The position numbers and the translations under genes were made by a program. Below the pieces are notes generated by a model. It did not search any database. It was given only the letters and a program-made list of their open reading frames with translations, and was not told the origin of the DNA. This document shows positions 54,214 through 62,738 of a DNA stretch of 64,000 nt, one piece after another. The DNA comes from Acholeplasma equirhinis (GTDB taxonomy: Bacteria > Bacillota_I > Bacilli_A > Acholeplasmatales > Acholeplasmataceae): contig NZ_JAFIDC010000001.1 in NCBI RefSeq assembly GCF_017052655.1, positions 434,001 through 498,000 of the forward strand, in the 5' to 3' direction. Every line of letters starts with the position of its first letter. Position 1 is the stretch's first letter.

Positions 54214-55050
54214 ATGTTATATCTAAGTTTAAAACCAAGTCAAGAATATAATGGAAAATCCATTAGAGAGTATCTACAAAGTTTACATGTAGGGAAAGCT
54301 GTTATCTATCAATATTCTTCAACAAAACGAATTTTAATTGGGGATAAACCAGTGAACTCTGAATATCGTTTAAAACCAAATGATGAAATTACACTTGAAT
54401 TGGAAGAAGATCCAGATCAAATTAGAATCGATGAAGCAATAGATGTCATCTTTGAAGATGGGGATTTCTTTGTAGTAGAAAAACCAATTGATTTACTTGT
54501 TCATACAGATGGTAATGAACTTGATACATTAAATAGTAGAGTTGCTAATTATTTTCATGAGAAAGATTACTATCATCCAGTATTACCTGTACATAGAATT
54601 GATAAAGCTACCTCAGGTTTAGTATTATATGCTAAGCATTTTGTTGCTCTTGCATATCTTTCTTATCAATTTGAGACAAAAGAAATTCATAAAGTTTATG
54701 AAGCTTTAGTTGCAGGACAAGTTATGCCTGGAAAAGGTAAAATCAATCAACCACTAGAGATGGATAAATCAAATAAGATGATGATCATCTCACCAAAAGG
54801 TAAACCAGCTTTAACGATTTATGAAGTGAATACCTACAAAGAGAATAACTCTTTATTAGAGATTTCTATTGAAAGTGGCAGAACGCATCAAATTAGAGCG
54901 CATTTAGCTTCTATTGGTCATCCTGTTTTAGGTGATCCAATTTATGGAAAGTATAAGTATATTCGCTTAATGTTACACTTTAAATCGATTACCTTTACAC
55001 ATTTTAGAGAAAATAAAAAGGTAACTTTCACTTCGAAAGTACCCTTCTAA
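54214..55050 (+). CDS. RluA-family pseudouridine synthase
   Basis: 278 residues. A degenerate S4-like N-terminal domain is followed by the catalytic domain with the active-site Asp in HRIDKATSGLVLYAK, and the later motifs GRTHQIRAHLASIGHPVLGD. It isomerises uridines in rRNA or tRNA; the site is not predictable. It lies 6 bases after the esterase gene and is convergent with another pseudouridine synthase two bases away. Confidence 0.9.
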   Translation: MLYLSLKPSQEYNGKSIREYLQSLHVGKAVIYQYSSTKRILIGDKPVNSEYRLKPNDEITLELEEDPDQIRIDEAIDVIFEDGDFFVVEKPIDLLVHTDGNELDTLNSRVANYFHEKDYYHPVLPVHRIDKATSGLVLYAKHFVALAYLSYQFETKEIHKVYEALVAGQVMPGKGKINQPLEMDKSNKMMIISPKGKPALTIYEVNTYKENNSLLEISIESGRTHQIRAHLASIGHPVLGDPIYGKYKYIRLMLHFKSITFTHFRENKKVTFTSKVPF

Positions 55051-55051
55051 T

Positions 55052-55831
55052 TTACATTAAAACTTCAAGTTTTTGAATTTCATCCTGTGTTAAGTAACGC
55101 CAATAACCGATTGGTAAGTCACCTAATTCAATATGCATGATACGAATACGTTGTAATTTAACAACCTTATAACCTAAAGCTTCTGTCATACGTCTTATTT
55201 GACGATTTAAGCCCTGTTTGATGGTTAAGTGGAATCTTGTATCATCTAAGGGTTTAAGTACTGCAGGCATTGTTTTTTGATTCTTATGTGAAACTGGATT
55301 ATATATAGTTACACCAGATTGCATGGTATCAATAAATTCATTAGAAATTTTCTTATCAACTTCAACAATATATTCTTTTTCGTGACCATTTTCAACACGT
55401 AAGATTTTATTGACGATGTCACCATCGTTTGTTAGTAGAATTAAACCAGATGTTTCTTTATCAAGTCTTCCGATTGGGAAGATTTTTTCTTTATAGTTCA
55501 TAAAAGTAATCATATTATCTTTAATTGCTGTATCTGTTGTTGATACAATACCTTCTGGCTTATTAAGTGCAATATAAATTTTTTCAGTTTTTAATGTTAT
55601 GAGTTTACCATCAAGAGTCACCTCATCGGTTGATTTGATTTGCATACCAACGACAGCTTTAATACCATTGACTTTAATGCGACCAACCTCAATCATTCGG
55701 TCGGCTTCTCTTCTAGATGCTACGCCACATTCAGAGATGTATTTGTTTAGTCTGATCATTTCTTTAGCATCATAAAGTAAATGTTCTCTTGTGGTATATT
55801 CTGTTTTTTTATATTGTTTAGCTTTGTCCAT
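55052..55831 (-). CDS. RsuA/RluF-family pseudouridine synthase
   Basis: 259 residues. An S4 RNA-binding domain (IRLNKYISECGVASRREADR) lies after a 25-residue charged leader, and the catalytic motif GRLDKETSGLILLTNDG carries the active Asp. QGLNRQIRRM is the later family motif. The ATG at 55831 has AAAAGGT upstream; an internal ATG just before the S4 domain lacks a site. The RluB/RluF type modifies 23S rRNA. Confidence 0.9.
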   Translation of the reverse strand: MDKAKQYKKTEYTTREHLLYDAKEMIRLNKYISECGVASRREADRMIEVGRIKVNGIKAVVGMQIKSTDEVTLDGKLITLKTEKIYIALNKPEGIVSTTDTAIKDNMITFMNYKEKIFPIGRLDKETSGLILLTNDGDIVNKILRVENGHEKEYIVEVDKKISNEFIDTMQSGVTIYNPVSHKNQKTMPAVLKPLDDTRFHLTIKQGLNRQIRRMTEALGYKVVKLQRIRIMHIELGDLPIGYWRYLTQDEIQKLEVLM

Positions 55832-55919
55832 GATTTATACCTTTTTATTATCAATTTATTTTATCAAAGTAACCAATATAATACAATAAATTATGTAGAA
55901 TAAAGAAGAGGTGAAGTAA

Positions 55920-56234
55920 ATGGGAACAACTTTTGATTATATCGAATATGTTTTAAACCAAATAGAAGGACCTTATTTTTTTAGAAGTAAAAAAATGTTT
56001 GGTGAATATATGGTTTATGTTGAAGAAAAACCGACATTTTTAGTTTGCGATAATATTGTATATGTTAAAATGCATCCAAGTTTAGATGAGTTATTGCAAA
56101 ATGCTGAAGTTGGTTATCCATATGATGGTGCAAAGTTGCATTATGTCATAGATATTGATAACAAAATTCTCATAAAAAATGTGATAGATGCGATTATACC
56201 TCATTTGAAAGTACCTAAGAAAAAAATTAAATAA
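55920..56234 (+). CDS. TfoX N-terminal-domain protein
   Basis: 104 residues matching the TfoX_N fold: MFGEYMVYVEEKPTFLVCDN and VKMHP. The family takes its name from the competence regulator TfoX, but single-domain members have no established role. AAGAGGTGA precedes the ATG. A run of lysines ends the protein. It lies upstream of the formate/nitrite-type channel gene with a separate -10 box between. Confidence 0.75.
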   Translation: MGTTFDYIEYVLNQIEGPYFFRSKKMFGEYMVYVEEKPTFLVCDNIVYVKMHPSLDELLQNAEVGYPYDGAKLHYVIDIDNKILIKNVIDAIIPHLKVPKKKIK

Positions 56235-56307
56235 TATTTTTATAACTTTGGTTGCAAATTCGTTCCTTTTTAATATAATTAAATGTGGTAAAGAAAAGGA
56301 CGGCATT

Positions 56308-56955
56308 ATGAACAGAACATTAAAATATATTTTATCCGCAGTATTATCTGGTATCGTTGTTGGGATTGTTGCAACTACATACCTTGCCCTTAAAAACGAA
56401 AACATGATCTTAGGAGCATTCCTATTCGGATTTGGGTTATTATCAATTTGCACATTAGACTTTAAATTATTTACTGGTAGAGTTGCGTATATCATTGATG
56501 AAAAACCAAGTTACTTACTAGACTTACTCTATATCGTTGTTGGTAATTTAATTGGTTTATCATTCTTTGCATTACTTGTTCACATAAGTGGTATGACGAC
56601 AGTAATTGAAAATGCACATCACCTAGTTGAAGCAAAATTAGATGCACCAATTTATTCAATCTTCACTAAAGCAATCATTTGTGGTTTCTTAATGTATCTT
56701 GGTGTAGAAGGCTATAAACGTGTTCCGAATGATGTTGCAAAAGTGGTTCTAAACATTTTCGCAGTTGTGATCTTCATCTTTGCTGGTGTTGAACACAGTA
56801 TCGCAAATGCGTATTATTTCGTTGTATCAGGTTCATTCACTTGGGAAGTTTTACTGGCATTCATCGTGATGTTACTTGGTAACGGTGTTGGATCAGTTTT
56901 AATTAATGGATTAGAAAAACTTGCTGGAACTAAACAACCTAAAGAAAACAAATAA
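56308..56955 (+). CDS. Formate/nitrite transporter (FNT) family channel
   Basis: 215 residues with six hydrophobic segments, somewhat shorter than usual FNT proteins. LFGFGLLSICTLDFKLFTGR matches the L1 loop region and IICGFLMYLGVEGY the L2/pore region. The ATG at 56308 follows AAAAGGACGG; in-frame upstream codons overlap a TATAAT box at about 56273. A channel for formate, lactate or other weak-acid anions would suit a fermentative cell with L-lactate dehydrogenase. Confidence 0.82.
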   Translation: MNRTLKYILSAVLSGIVVGIVATTYLALKNENMILGAFLFGFGLLSICTLDFKLFTGRVAYIIDEKPSYLLDLLYIVVGNLIGLSFFALLVHISGMTTVIENAHHLVEAKLDAPIYSIFTKAIICGFLMYLGVEGYKRVPNDVAKVVLNIFAVVIFIFAGVEHSIANAYYFVVSGSFTWEVLLAFIVMLLGNGVGSVLINGLEKLAGTKQPKENK

Positions 56956-56977
56956 AAGGCTATTAAGCCTTTTTTTG
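56954..56977 (+). terminator. Terminator of the FNT-family gene
   Basis: AAAAGGCT / AGCCTTTT stem with a short loop, then a T run, overlapping the stop codon. Confidence 0.85.
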
Positions 56978-57005
56978 TTAAAATAGAATTAAAGTGAGGG
57001 ATAGT

Positions 57006-57824
57006 ATGGAAAAAGAAGTCGTTGTCATTACAGGTGCTTCCTCAGGAATAGGAAAAGCAACTGCTATTTTATTAAGTCAAAAAGGCTATAAAGTTTATGC
57101 ACTAGCAAGAAGACTTGATAAATTAGAAGAATTAAAAGTTTATGGTATTGAATTTTTCCAATTTGATGTAACTGATCAAATGTCTAGAATCCATGCAGTA
57201 GAAACTATTTTCCAAAGAGAAGGAAGAATTGATGTTCTTTTTAACAACGCTGGATATGGTTTATATGGACCAATAGAAGATATTATTGAAAGTGATGCAA
57301 AACAACAATTTGAAGTGAATTTATTTGGATTAGCTGAAATGACTAAACTCGTTTTACCGATTATGAGAAAACAGAAAAAAGGTAAAATCATTAATACATC
57401 TTCCATTGGTGGAAAAGTTGCATCGTTACTTGGTGGTTGGTATCATGCGAGTAAGTTTGCACTTGAAGGATTTAGTGATTGTTTGAGGCTTGAAGTTAAA
57501 CAATTTGGTATTAAAGTTATTTTAATGGAACCAGGATTAATTCAAACTGAATTTATGGGTATCACTTATGATTATGCGGATAAATTACCAAAAGAATCGG
57601 CATATACCAATCTACTTGAAAAAGTTAAAAAAGATGCAAAACGCGATTATTTAGATAAGAAAATTGGTTCTGACCCTAATGTTGTTGCAAAATCAGTTTT
57701 TAAAGCTATTAAATCTAAGCATCCAAAAACTCGATATGTAATGGGTAAACTTGGTAAATTAGCGGTAATTTCTAAAAAAATATTACCAGATAAATTAATG
57801 GATAGTATTTTACTACATAGATAG
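57006..57824 (+). CDS. Short-chain dehydrogenase/reductase
   Basis: 272 residues of the classical SDR family: cofactor motif TGASSGIGKA at residues 9-18, NNAGYG near 83, catalytic Ser in NTSSIGGK and the Tyr-x-x-x-Lys pair in WYHASKFALEG. GTGAGGGA sets the ATG at 57006. The C-terminal extension is basic. Substrate unknown. It ends in a bidirectional terminator. Confidence 0.9.
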   Translation: MEKEVVVITGASSGIGKATAILLSQKGYKVYALARRLDKLEELKVYGIEFFQFDVTDQMSRIHAVETIFQREGRIDVLFNNAGYGLYGPIEDIIESDAKQQFEVNLFGLAEMTKLVLPIMRKQKKGKIINTSSIGGKVASLLGGWYHASKFALEGFSDCLRLEVKQFGIKVILMEPGLIQTEFMGITYDYADKLPKESAYTNLLEKVKKDAKRDYLDKKIGSDPNVVAKSVFKAIKSKHPKTRYVMGKLGKLAVISKKILPDKLMDSILLHR

Positions 57825-57827
57825 AAA

Positions 57828-57857
57828 AAAGAGAATCTAAATGATTCTCTTTATTTT
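57828..57857. terminator. Bidirectional terminator
   Basis: AAAGAGAATC / GATTCTCTTT, five-base loop, with A and T runs on each side, between convergent genes; it includes the stop of the leftward gene. Confidence 0.9.
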
Positions 57858-58204
57858 AACCCTAAAGCTTCTTTAATGACTGGAGAAATTATTTTAAAAG
57901 GAATTTTATCTTTTAAAGATAAATGAATAGTTCCCTTCGCTTTTCTTAAAGCTTGAACATCAGGTCCAAACTTATCAAGAAGTGTACCACCAGTATATAC
58001 ACCTACATGTGTTTTATATCCACCAATATAGAATTTTTTCTTGCCTAAATAAAATCCTAAAATACCATATGCAACTGCTTCCTTAATGTCAGGACTTAAA
58101 GTAAGTACAAACTTTCTTAATTCATCGAAAATAGGTCTAGCTTTTGGATCAATTGATGAAATATAATCATCAACACTGCCAAAATCCATCATATTTCTAG
58201 GCAT
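57851..58204 (-). CDS. DUF1801 / YdhG-like protein
   Basis: 117 residues with the family pattern SVDDYISSIDPKARPIFDEL, AVAYGILGFYLGKKKFYIGG and GTIHLSLKDKIPF. The fold resembles YjbR/CyaY-type small proteins; function is not established. It overlaps the upstream YhhN-family gene by 8 bases and is its operon partner. Confidence 0.8.
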   Translation of the reverse strand: MPRNMMDFGSVDDYISSIDPKARPIFDELRKFVLTLSPDIKEAVAYGILGFYLGKKKFYIGGYKTHVGVYTGGTLLDKFGPDVQALRKAKGTIHLSLKDKIPFKIISPVIKEALGLK

Positions 58205-58907
58205 TTTCTTGCATTTTTCTATGAAGAACTAGTGAATAAACAATACCTGCAAGTGCAATAATATAAGTAAACCAAATTAAGAATCCAGCAGCAGGAATAT
58301 CCATTCCTTTGATGTCTTTCATACCTATAATCATATCAGACAGTATAAATATTGTATAGAAAACAGTTAATAATTTGTAAGCAGGTTGTTTGCCAAATTG
58401 AGCAATAGAATGCGCAAGTGGTGTACCTAAAGCGATACAATAGACAAGTGCTAAGATACTTAATAAATCGAAGTTATTATTGATTAATAGGAACCATAAA
58501 ATGATTAATACACCAAATGTTACTCCAAAAGATACATACATTCTTTTCTTATCTAGAGGATCTTTAAATCCAAGAATTGCTAAATACCAAAAAGTGTGTC
58601 CGATAAAAAAACCTGCCATACCAAGTGGCATACGTAAACCACCTAATGAGAAGTGGTTTCTAAACGCATTGGCAAGAAATGTATCTCCAACTAAACAAAA
58701 GACACCACCTAAAACTAAAAAGATTTTGACTAAAACTGGTTTTTCATTTTCGATGAGTGCATAACCCAGCAAAAAGAAAATCAATGCGTACTGCAAAGTA
58801 AATCCGTTACTCCAAATTAAATCAAGTGCACCATATAGTTCACTTAGAAGCCACATTAATACCACTGAAACTGGTACAATGAGACTATATTTTTGAATTT
58901 TATTCAT
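58197..58907 (-). CDS. YhhN/TMEM86-family membrane protein (lysoplasmalogenase-like)
   Basis: 236 residues with seven to eight transmembrane helices. The conserved acidic sites of the family are visible: GDTFLANAF, GMAGFFIGHTFWYLAI and the late IFILSDMIIGM. Animal homologues hydrolyse lysoplasmalogens; the bacterial substrate is uncertain. AAGGAGATAA precedes the ATG. It is first in a two-gene leftward operon. Confidence 0.82.
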   Translation of the reverse strand: MNKIQKYSLIVPVSVVLMWLLSELYGALDLIWSNGFTLQYALIFFLLGYALIENEKPVLVKIFLVLGGVFCLVGDTFLANAFRNHFSLGGLRMPLGMAGFFIGHTFWYLAILGFKDPLDKKRMYVSFGVTFGVLIILWFLLINNNFDLLSILALVYCIALGTPLAHSIAQFGKQPAYKLLTVFYTIFILSDMIIGMKDIKGMDIPAAGFLIWFTYIIALAGIVYSLVLHRKMQENA

Positions 58908-58996
58908 ATCTTATCTCCTTATAATTAGTTTAATTATAAGTGATATATATTTTGAATATCAAATAAAGTGCTACAATAAAGATATGAGGTGATAGT

Positions 58997-59428
58997 ATGC
59001 AAAAAAAGAAACTTGATCATTTAACACCAATTCAATATAAGGTTACACAACAAAATGGTACAGAACCACCTTTTCAAAATGAGTATTGGAATCATTTTGA
59101 AGAAGGACTTTATGTAGATATTGTTGATGGCACACCACTTTTTACTTCAAAGGATAAGTTTGATTCAATGTGTGGATGGCCAAGTTTTTCTAAACCAATC
59201 GAAGATGAAATTGTAAAAGAAAAAATAGATATGTCTCACTTTATGGTAAGAACTGAGGTAAGAAGTAAAGAAGCAGACAGTCATTTAGGTCATGTCTTTG
59301 AAGATGGTCCAGAAGAACTCGGTGGATTAAGGTATTGTATCAATTCTGCAGCATTAAGATTTATTCCTGTAAGAAATCTTGAAAAAGAAGGATATGGAAA
59401 ATATTTAAAATATTTTGAGAAAAAATAA
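58997..59428 (+). CDS. msrB: Peptide methionine-(R)-S-oxide reductase
   Basis: 143 residues. Reduces R-methionine sulphoxide in oxidised proteins. CGWPSFSKP and the catalytic cysteine in [11 protein letters not shown] are present, with [11 protein letters not shown] between. The two CxxC zinc pairs of zinc-binding MsrB are missing, so this is the zinc-free type. No msrA is adjacent. GAGGTGA precedes the ATG. Confidence 0.95.
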   Translation: MQKKKLDHLTPIQYKVTQQNGTEPPFQNEYWNHFEEGLYVDIVDGTPLFTSKDKFDSMCGWPSFSKPIEDEIVKEKIDMSHFMVRTEVRSKEADSHLGHVFEDGPEELGGLRYCINSAALRFIPVRNLEKEGYGKYLKYFEKK

Positions 59429-59457
59429 AGCGGAATACAATTTCCGCTTTTTTCTTT
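59427..59457. terminator. Bidirectional terminator between msrB and malQ
   Basis: AAAGCGGAA / TTCCGCTTT, six-base loop, then TTTC; it overlaps the msrB stop and serves both converging genes. Confidence 0.92.
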
Positions 59458-60922
59458 ATTTAAGTCTACCGTATAGTTTAGTGAACTTATAAATTTTATT
59501 TTTAATTTTTGCACTTAACATTTCAGGTTTCATACGCCATGTCCAGTTTCCCCCTAAAGTTGATGGAATATTGAATCTGGCTTCACTACCTAAGTTTAAG
59601 TAGTCTTGCATTGGAATGATTGCAGTATCAGCAACAGATGCTAAAGTAGCTTTAATAAGTGAATCAACTTTAGATCCAGTTTGATGGTTAATATATGCAA
59701 GACAGTATGCTAAATCTTGTTTTGGTAAACCTTTAAACCATTGAGCAGTTGTTTCATTATCATGTGTTCCAGTATAAGCAACTACATTTTTATGGTATGT
59801 GTGTGGTAAATAATCAGATGTTTCTCTTGCGTCAAATGCAAATTGCAATAATTTCATTCCTGGGAAACCAGTGTGTGCAAGAAGCGCTCTAACTTCATCT
59901 GTAATTGCACCTAAATCCTCAGCAATAATTGGTTTATTTCCAAGTTTTTCTTTGATTTTATCAAAAAGTTTATATGAAGGTCCTTTATACCATTGACCGT
60001 TTCTTGCAGTTTTATCACCAAATGGAATACCGAAGTAATTAACAAAACCAATAAAGTGATCAATTCTGACTAAATCAAACATGGTTGTATTAGACCATAC
60101 GCGGTGAATCCACCAACTGTATTCATGACTTTCTAATGCATTCCAATTATAAAGTGGGTTACCCCATAGTTGACCATCTGCAGAGAAGTTATCTGGTGGA
60201 ACACCTGCTACTAAAGTAGGTCTTCTATGTTCATCTAGTTGGAAGTACTCTGGTTTTGTCCATACATCACTTGAATCAAGAGCAACATAAATTGGCATAT
60301 CACCGATAATTTTAATTCCTTTAGAATTCGCATATTGTTTTAATAAATACCATTGTTGGTATGCTTTATATTGCATGAAGCATTGGAATTCAATGTCTCT
60401 TTTTAATGACACTTTAACTTGTTCAATCGCATCATTATGTCTTAATTTAAGTGGTTCAGGCCATTCTTGCCATGAAACGTTATTTAATGAAGCTTTGATT
60501 GCCATAAATAATGCATAATCATATAACCAATTGCCATGTTCTCTTAAAAAGCCTTGATAACCTTCATCATTTTGATTGAAGCGTTCAAATGCTTTTCTTA
60601 AGACAATGAAGCGTTCATTAAACACTTTCTCGTAATCAACTTTAAAATCCCAACCTGCTGAGTCTAAGATTTCAGAACGTTTTAAAAGTTGTTCTTTTAT
60701 TAAGATGTCTAAATCAATGAAATATGGATTTAATGCAAATGCACTAAATGTTTGATACGGAGAATCACCGTAAGAAGTAGGACCTAAAGGAAGAATTTGC
60801 CAATAAGTTTGACCTGCTTGATCGAGATAGTCTACGAATTTATAAGCTTCTTTACCAAAGCTTCCAATACCATATTTAGATGGTAAAGCTGAAATGTGTA
60901 ATAATATACCTGTTTTTCTCAT
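59456..60922 (-). CDS. malQ: 4-alpha-glucanotransferase
   Basis: 488 residues, glycoside hydrolase family 77. Transfers maltosyl and longer glucan units between maltodextrins. The start RKTGILLHISALPSKYGIG is typical. FDLVRIDHFIGF holds the nucleophile Asp, KPIIAEDLGAITDEVRAL the acid/base Glu, and YTGTHDNETTAQWF the stabilising Asp. It follows the alpha-glucosidase gene by one base in a leftward maltodextrin operon. Confidence 0.96.
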   Translation of the reverse strand: MRKTGILLHISALPSKYGIGSFGKEAYKFVDYLDQAGQTYWQILPLGPTSYGDSPYQTFSAFALNPYFIDLDILIKEQLLKRSEILDSAGWDFKVDYEKVFNERFIVLRKAFERFNQNDEGYQGFLREHGNWLYDYALFMAIKASLNNVSWQEWPEPLKLRHNDAIEQVKVSLKRDIEFQCFMQYKAYQQWYLLKQYANSKGIKIIGDMPIYVALDSSDVWTKPEYFQLDEHRRPTLVAGVPPDNFSADGQLWGNPLYNWNALESHEYSWWIHRVWSNTTMFDLVRIDHFIGFVNYFGIPFGDKTARNGQWYKGPSYKLFDKIKEKLGNKPIIAEDLGAITDEVRALLAHTGFPGMKLLQFAFDARETSDYLPHTYHKNVVAYTGTHDNETTAQWFKGLPKQDLAYCLAYINHQTGSKVDSLIKATLASVADTAIIPMQDYLNLGSEARFNIPSTLGGNWTWRMKPEMLSAKIKNKIYKFTKLYGRLK

Positions 60923-60923
60923 A

Positions 60924-62612
60924 TTATTCTCCCTTGACCGTAAATACGAGTGATTCGTAAGGTCGTAAAATAATTTTATTATCTGTTAATTTAATATTTT
61001 TATGACTTTGTAGAATGATTTCATCTAATTTGAAAGTTGTTAAATCAAAAGATTCTTTAGAATCACTAAATGAACCAACAACAATCATTTTTTGATTATT
61101 AAGCATTCTTTGATAAACAAATAGTTTAGGGTCATTCTTTAATAACATTTCATAATCACCATAAGTAATTAATTCATGATACTTAGAAAATCTTCTGAGT
61201 GATATGATTTTTTGATAATGATGCCAAATGGAATCATTTCTAGAAATTTGATCTAAAACGTTAATTTCTTTATAGTTAGGGTTCACATGGAACCAAGGTT
61301 TCTGTTTAGAAAAACCACCAAAATCTTCATCACTCCACTGCATCATTGTACGTGGATGATCTCTATTTTTTAATGCATATTGCTTAAAAATCCTATCTTT
61401 TTCTTTTGGGTTGTTTTTAATATCGTTATGATAACTTGTGATTGTAGATATATCGTTGAATTCACTTGGATCTTTAAATGGATAGTTTGTCATACCAATT
61501 TCTTCACCTTGATAAATGAAAGGTGTACCACGTGACATATACATAATTGTAGCTAGCATTTTAGCTGATGCTTCGTGATAATTAGGATTTCCATAATGTG
61601 AAACGACACGTGGTTGGTCATGATTTAACCAGTTAAGTGGTAACCAACCAATTGATTTAAAGTTTTGTTGCCATTTAAGGATAACTTCTTTAAGACCAAC
61701 AACATCAACTTTTAAGTCTTTGAGGTCTAATATGTCCCATAAATTATTTTTCCAATTATGATCAAAGTTAAATACCATAGATAATTCATTTGAATCAAAG
61801 CTTGAATATTTTTTTGCCTCTTCCAAACTTGCACTACCACCGACTTCACCGATTGTAAATGCATCATAAGGTTTAAACAATTTTTCATTCAATTCTTTCA
61901 GGTAATCATGAACTTTAGGTAAATTAGAAAATTTAAACCAATCGAGTACGATACCTTCTCCAAAAGTAGAATCTTTAAATGGTGCACGATCTAGATGAGA
62001 AACAGCATCAATTCTAAATCCATCAATACCTAAATCAAGCCACCATTTACCAACTTCAATCATAGCATTTCTAACATTTGGATTTGCCCAATTTAAATCA
62101 GGCATTTTATCACTAAAGATCTTCATATAATATTGATCAGTCTCTTCGTCATATTTCCAAGCAGAACCACCAAAGAATGAACCCCAATTCGTAGGTTCTG
62201 AGTTTTGCCCATTTTTTATTTTAGGTGGTTGCCAAATATAATAATCACGATATGGATTATCAAGTGATTTTCTAGATTCTAAAAACCATTTGTGTTCGTC
62301 AGAAGTATGATTTAAAACAAAATCCATAATAACTTTAATGCCTAAATTATGTGCATTTTGCAACATTTCTTTGAAGTCATCTAAAGTACCATACATTTGT
62401 GCAACCTTAAAGAAATCTCTGACATCATAACCATTGTCATCCATCGGAGAATCATAAAAAGGGGTAATCCATAATAAATTAACACCTAAAAGGTGTAAAT
62501 AATCAAGTTTTTCTGTGATTCCTTTTAAATCACCAATTCCGTCGTTATTTGCATCATAGAAACTCTTGATGTAAATTTGATATCCAACGGATTCCATCCA
62601 CCATTTTTTCAT
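60924..62612 (-). CDS. GH13 alpha-glucosidase / oligo-1,6-glucosidase
   Basis: 562 residues. The ATG at 62612 begins MKKWWMESVGYQIYIKSF, the usual start, with GAGGT upstream; a longer in-frame opening runs into the promoter. Family motifs are DFVLNHTSDEH, nucleophile Asp in GIDGFRIDAVSHL, acid/base Glu in FTIGEVGG and NHDQPR. It hydrolyses alpha-1,4 or alpha-1,6 linkages of short maltodextrins in the cytosol. A cre-like site lies just upstream. Confidence 0.93.
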   Translation of the reverse strand: MKKWWMESVGYQIYIKSFYDANNDGIGDLKGITEKLDYLHLLGVNLLWITPFYDSPMDDNGYDVRDFFKVAQMYGTLDDFKEMLQNAHNLGIKVIMDFVLNHTSDEHKWFLESRKSLDNPYRDYYIWQPPKIKNGQNSEPTNWGSFFGGSAWKYDEETDQYYMKIFSDKMPDLNWANPNVRNAMIEVGKWWLDLGIDGFRIDAVSHLDRAPFKDSTFGEGIVLDWFKFSNLPKVHDYLKELNEKLFKPYDAFTIGEVGGSASLEEAKKYSSFDSNELSMVFNFDHNWKNNLWDILDLKDLKVDVVGLKEVILKWQQNFKSIGWLPLNWLNHDQPRVVSHYGNPNYHEASAKMLATIMYMSRGTPFIYQGEEIGMTNYPFKDPSEFNDISTITSYHNDIKNNPKEKDRIFKQYALKNRDHPRTMMQWSDEDFGGFSKQKPWFHVNPNYKEINVLDQISRNDSIWHHYQKIISLRRFSKYHELITYGDYEMLLKNDPKLFVYQRMLNNQKMIVVGSFSDSKESFDLTTFKLDEIILQSHKNIKLTDNKIILRPYESLVFTVKGE

Positions 62613-62671
62613 AGAAAAAAGACCTCGTTTAATCACCTTTATTGTATCAAAAAGAACGTTTAATAGAAACA

Positions 62672-62685
62672 TGATAGCGGTTACA
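62672..62685. promoter_or_regulatory. cre-like catabolite control site between divergent GH13 genes
   Basis: TGATAGCGGTTACA fits the CcpA cre consensus TGWAANCGNTNWCA with one mismatch. It lies about 60 bases upstream of the leftward start and just before the rightward promoter (TTCGCA 62689-62694, 17 bases, TATAAT 62712-62717). A leftward TACAAT lies at 62641-62646. Either or both maltodextrin operons could be glucose-controlled. Confidence 0.7.
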
Positions 62686-62738
62686 TATTTCGCATATAAA
62701 GTATGCAATGTTATAATGAATTAGGAGAAAAATATACT

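Noticed and set aside
55016-55050. Hairpin AAGGTAACTTTC / GAAAGTACCCTT at the end of the RluA-family gene as a terminator
   Set aside because: The pairing is imperfect, lies inside the coding sequence and has no clear T tract, so I did not list it.
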